From positions 186,001 through 250,000 of the forward strand of contig CANGMI010000001.1 in NCBI GenBank assembly GCA_947455195.1: a DNA stretch of 64,000 nucleotides, given 5' to 3'. The position numbers were made by a program, and so were the translations under genes. This stretch comes from Pseudomonadota bacterium. GTDB lineage: Bacteria > Pseudomonadota > Gammaproteobacteria > Burkholderiales > SG8-39. Shown here piece by piece: positions 61,820 to 64,000 of this stretch (within the stretch, counting starts at the first letter, position 1; every line of letters starts with the position of its first letter). Under the pieces are notes generated by a model. The model was not told the DNA's origin and ran no database searches. It was given only the letters and a program-made list of their open reading frames with translations.

Positions 61820-61960
61820 GATTCGAGCGAGGGACATTTCATGGAAGGAGACAGCCTGATCATGCGTTGGAGCGCAAGGCGCCGAGGCGGCCCCGAGGCC
61901 GACCGCATCCGACCCGGCCGGGTGACGTGCAACACGGCAGCACCGAATGAAGCCATCATC

Positions 61961-63022
61961 ATGCCAGCGCGGCACTGGACGCTCGCCATGACGGCAGGGC
62001 GATGGCTGCCACTCGCGACAGGGCGCACCACCGCAAGCCTGTGCCGAATGCTCTCGTCGGTCGGGCTGCTCGCATCGCTCCCCTGCATGGTGCCGGGAGC
62101 AGGCACCACGCAGGCGGCGACCGCCGATGACTATCCCAATCGTGCCATCCGCATCATCGTGCCCTTTCCAGCCGGTGGCACCGCCGACGCCGTGCCACGC
62201 ATCGTGGGCGAAAAACTCGCTCAGCGCTGGGGTCAACCGGTCGTGGTCGAGAACCGGGCCGGCGCCGCCGGCAACATTGGTGCGGAGATGGTGTCTCGGG
62301 CCGAGCCCGACGGTTACACCCTCATGGCGAGCCCACCACCACCGCTCGTGGTGAATCAGTTCCTCTACCCGAAGATCGCCTATGACGCGAGCCTCTTCGT
62401 GCCCGTGTCGGTGATGGCCGCGGTACCGACCGTGCTGGCGGTGAACCCGAAGGTTCCCGCCCAGACACTGGCCGAATTCCTGGCGCTTGCTCGCGCACGT
62501 CCGGGGCAGATCAACTACGCGTCGCAAGGCAGCGGATCGACTTCGCACCTGACCGCCGAACTCTTCATGATGGCGACGGGCATCCGCATGGCGCACGTGC
62601 CCTACAAGGGCAGCGCGCCAGGACTCACCGATCTGCTGGCAGGGCAAGTCGACCTGATGTTCGACAACCTCTCGTCGTCGCTCGGCTACATCCGGGCCGG
62701 ACGCCTGCGGGCACTGGCCATCACCAGCACGCGCCGAATCCAGGTGCTGCCCGACACGCCTGCCCTGAATGAAACCCTGCCAGGCCTCGTGTCGACCGCG
62801 TGGTTCGCGGTGGCAGCACCTCCGGGCACTCCAGCCGACATCGTGACGCGCCTGAGCAGCGCCATCAGCGATGCCATCCGCCTGCCCGATGTGCAGCGAC
62901 GACTGACCGACATGCTGGCCGAGCCAATGGGGCTCTCCCCCGCCGAGTCGGCCGCCTTCATCCGCCAGGATGCCGAGCGCTGGAAGCGGGTGATCAGCGG
63001 GAGTCAGATCCGGGTCGAATGA
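61961..63022 (+). CDS. Bug-type periplasmic solute receptor (TTT family)
   Basis: 353 residues from the ATG at 61961. Earlier in-frame starts exist but run into a non-conserved region. The signal region covers about residues 20-60 (MLSSVGLLASLPCMVP). The mature protein has IRIIVPFPAGGTADAVPRIVGEKL, VVVENRAGAAGNIGAE, INYASQGSGSTSHLT and HVPYKGSAPGLTDLLAGQ. It is head to head with the receptor at 60776 and may share its control region. Confidence 0.91.
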   Translation: MPARHWTLAMTAGRWLPLATGRTTASLCRMLSSVGLLASLPCMVPGAGTTQAATADDYPNRAIRIIVPFPAGGTADAVPRIVGEKLAQRWGQPVVVENRAGAAGNIGAEMVSRAEPDGYTLMASPPPPLVVNQFLYPKIAYDASLFVPVSVMAAVPTVLAVNPKVPAQTLAEFLALARARPGQINYASQGSGSTSHLTAELFMMATGIRMAHVPYKGSAPGLTDLLAGQVDLMFDNLSSSLGYIRAGRLRALAITSTRRIQVLPDTPALNETLPGLVSTAWFAVAAPPGTPADIVTRLSSAISDAIRLPDVQRRLTDMLAEPMGLSPAESAAFIRQDAERWKRVISGSQIRVE

Positions 63023-63060
63023 GACCCGGGGCCGTGATGACCGATGCTGCGTGGAACTGC

Positions 63061-63081
63061 CGCGCAGCGCACCGCTGCGCG
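63061..63081. terminator. GC-rich hairpin between convergent genes
   Basis: CGCGCAGCG (63061-63069) and CGCTGCGCG (63073-63081) form a perfect 9-bp stem with a 3-base CAC loop, between the stops of the last Bug receptor and the facing decarboxylase-like gene. There is no U-tract. Confidence 0.5.
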
Positions 63082-63086
63082 TATCT

Positions 63087-64000
63087 TCAGATCTTGAAGG
63101 CCTCGAGCGACTCCGGCGCAAACAGGTCCTCGGGGGCGAGGCGGCGCCGCGAAAGACCCTGCTCGTGGTGGTAGCGCAGGAACGTGTCGAGCACATGCCG
63201 GTTGGACGCGAAACCGTAAGCCCACCAGTCATCCCCCATCTCGCGGCGGGTTTCCTCGACGTGCGATACCAGCCAGGGCAGCATGGTGCTCAGCGCTGCG
63301 GTCTGCATCAGACCTTCATAGGTGTGACGCTGCGCGAGCGTGAAGGCCTTGCACAGCGACTGCGCCACCCACGGGTTGGCCTCGTACACATCGCGCCGGA
63401 TGACCACCGTGTGCATGATCGGGAAGATCTTCGTGCGGCGGTAGTAGGCACGCTCGATCTCGGTGTAGTTCTCGAAAAGCCGCTTCACGTCGGATGGCCG
63501 GCTGTGCAGGGTCGAGGGCGCACGCGCTGACTGGAGGGCGTCGATCTCGCCCTCGGCCAGCATCTGCGAGAGGGTCTTGTCGGGGCCGATCGCATGCATG
63601 CGAAAGTTCGACGGCAGCGAGAGCTTCAGCTTCTCCTCGCGCCCGGGCTGCTCCTCGCCGCCGGTGTAGTAGTCGACCGCATCGGCCGCGACACCGTACT
63701 CATCCTGCAGGATGCCGCGGATCCACACCGGCGCCGTCATCTGGTACTCGGGCACACCCATCTTGCAGCCGATCAGGTCCTTCGGTTCGCGGATACCGCT
63801 TTTTGCCGACACGAAGATGCATGAGTGCCGGAAGAAGCGCGACGGAAAGATCGGAATCGCGATGAAGGGGGGCTTTTCCTGTCCGAGTGACACGGTATAC
63901 GACGAGAGCGACATCTCGGCCACCTCGAACTCGCGGTTGCGCAGCATCCGGAAGAACGTCTCCTCGACCTCGAGGTTGATGTAGTTGAGGTCGATGCCAT
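63087..64000 (-). CDS. 4,5-dihydroxyphthalate decarboxylase-like protein (5' end outside window)
   Basis: At least 304 codons. The frame stays open to the right edge, upstream of the internal ATG at 63947, so the true start lies outside. GVPEYQMTAPVWIRGILQDEYGV and YYTGGEEQPGREEKL are the landmarks of the family annotated as 4,5-dihydroxyphthalate decarboxylase, which has a periplasmic-binding-protein-like fold. Many members are annotated as ABC substrate-binding proteins, so the enzymatic role is not assured. It is convergent with a Bug receptor gene. Confidence 0.87.
   Translation of the reverse strand, partial: GIDLNYINLEVEETFFRMLRNREFEVAEMSLSSYTVSLGQEKPPFIAIPIFPSRFFRHSCIFVSAKSGIREPKDLIGCKMGVPEYQMTAPVWIRGILQDEYGVAADAVDYYTGGEEQPGREEKLKLSLPSNFRMHAIGPDKTLSQMLAEGEIDALQSARAPSTLHSRPSDVKRLFENYTEIERAYYRRTKIFPIMHTVVIRRDVYEANPWVAQSLCKAFTLAQRHTYEGLMQTAALSTMLPWLVSHVEETRREMGDDWWAYGFASNRHVLDTFLRYHHEQGLSRRRLAPEDLFAPESLEAFKI

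Overview
This is a dense, GC-rich stretch of chromosome whose content points to a betaproteobacterium of the order Burkholderiales. Three things suggest this: five Bug-type (tripartite tricarboxylate transporter family) solute receptors scattered without membrane partners, the glyA-nrdR-ribD-ribE order, and an aerobic heterocycle and aromatic catabolic repertoire. No rRNA, tRNA, insertion sequence, phage gene or CRISPR array was recognised. Both ends cut through genes.

Layout. 1-7510 (minus) is one uninterrupted reading frame of 2,503 codons that leaves the left edge. It encodes a giant repeat adhesin: a Gly/Ala-rich N-terminus, 15 Ig-like repeats of 98-99 residues plus one divergent Ig-like domain, then an unrecognised array of about 36-residue repeats marked by an invariant Gln. 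Divergent from it, 8019-10972 encodes a TPR-glycosyltransferase and a secreted trypsin-like protease that are translationally coupled. 10986-15295 (minus) is a housekeeping block: glyA, nrdR, ribD, ribE and an unknown gene. 15398-24240 (minus) holds a histidine phosphatase, an M61 peptidase, a Do-type protease, molybdenum-cofactor enzymes (MocA-like, XdhC), glutathione reductase and an amidase. A perfect FNR/ANR box lies before the universal stress gene at 24406.

25426-47466 is centred on molybdenum hydroxylases. A complete small/large/medium set (25426-29159) is followed by a MoxR ATPase and VWA protein pair. A minus-strand run then encodes a BMP-type nucleoside ABC transporter and, coupled behind it, two more large (molybdopterin) subunits with no small or medium partner of their own. 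A CoxG-like protein, an Fe(II)/2-oxoglutarate oxygenase, a VOC protein, an isochorismatase-like hydrolase, an AcuI-like reductase and a CmcJ-like oxygenase surround it. The simplest reading is uptake of purine-like or other N-heterocyclic compounds and their hydroxylation and breakdown; the actual substrates are not determinable from sequence.

47510-64000 is accessory: four Bug receptors, a TenA/PqqC-fold protein, an SrkA-like kinase, a five-gene run (aryl-AMP ligase, DMT exporter, amidase, DUF1415, cupin), two paralogous cupins each followed by a glycosyltransferase, a short MetE-like protein, and a truncated 4,5-dihydroxyphthalate decarboxylase-like gene at the right edge.

The most unusual items are the Gln-repeat array of the giant adhesin with its possible modification partners, and the two coupled orphan molybdenum-hydroxylase large subunits, one of which carries a collagen-like N-terminus.
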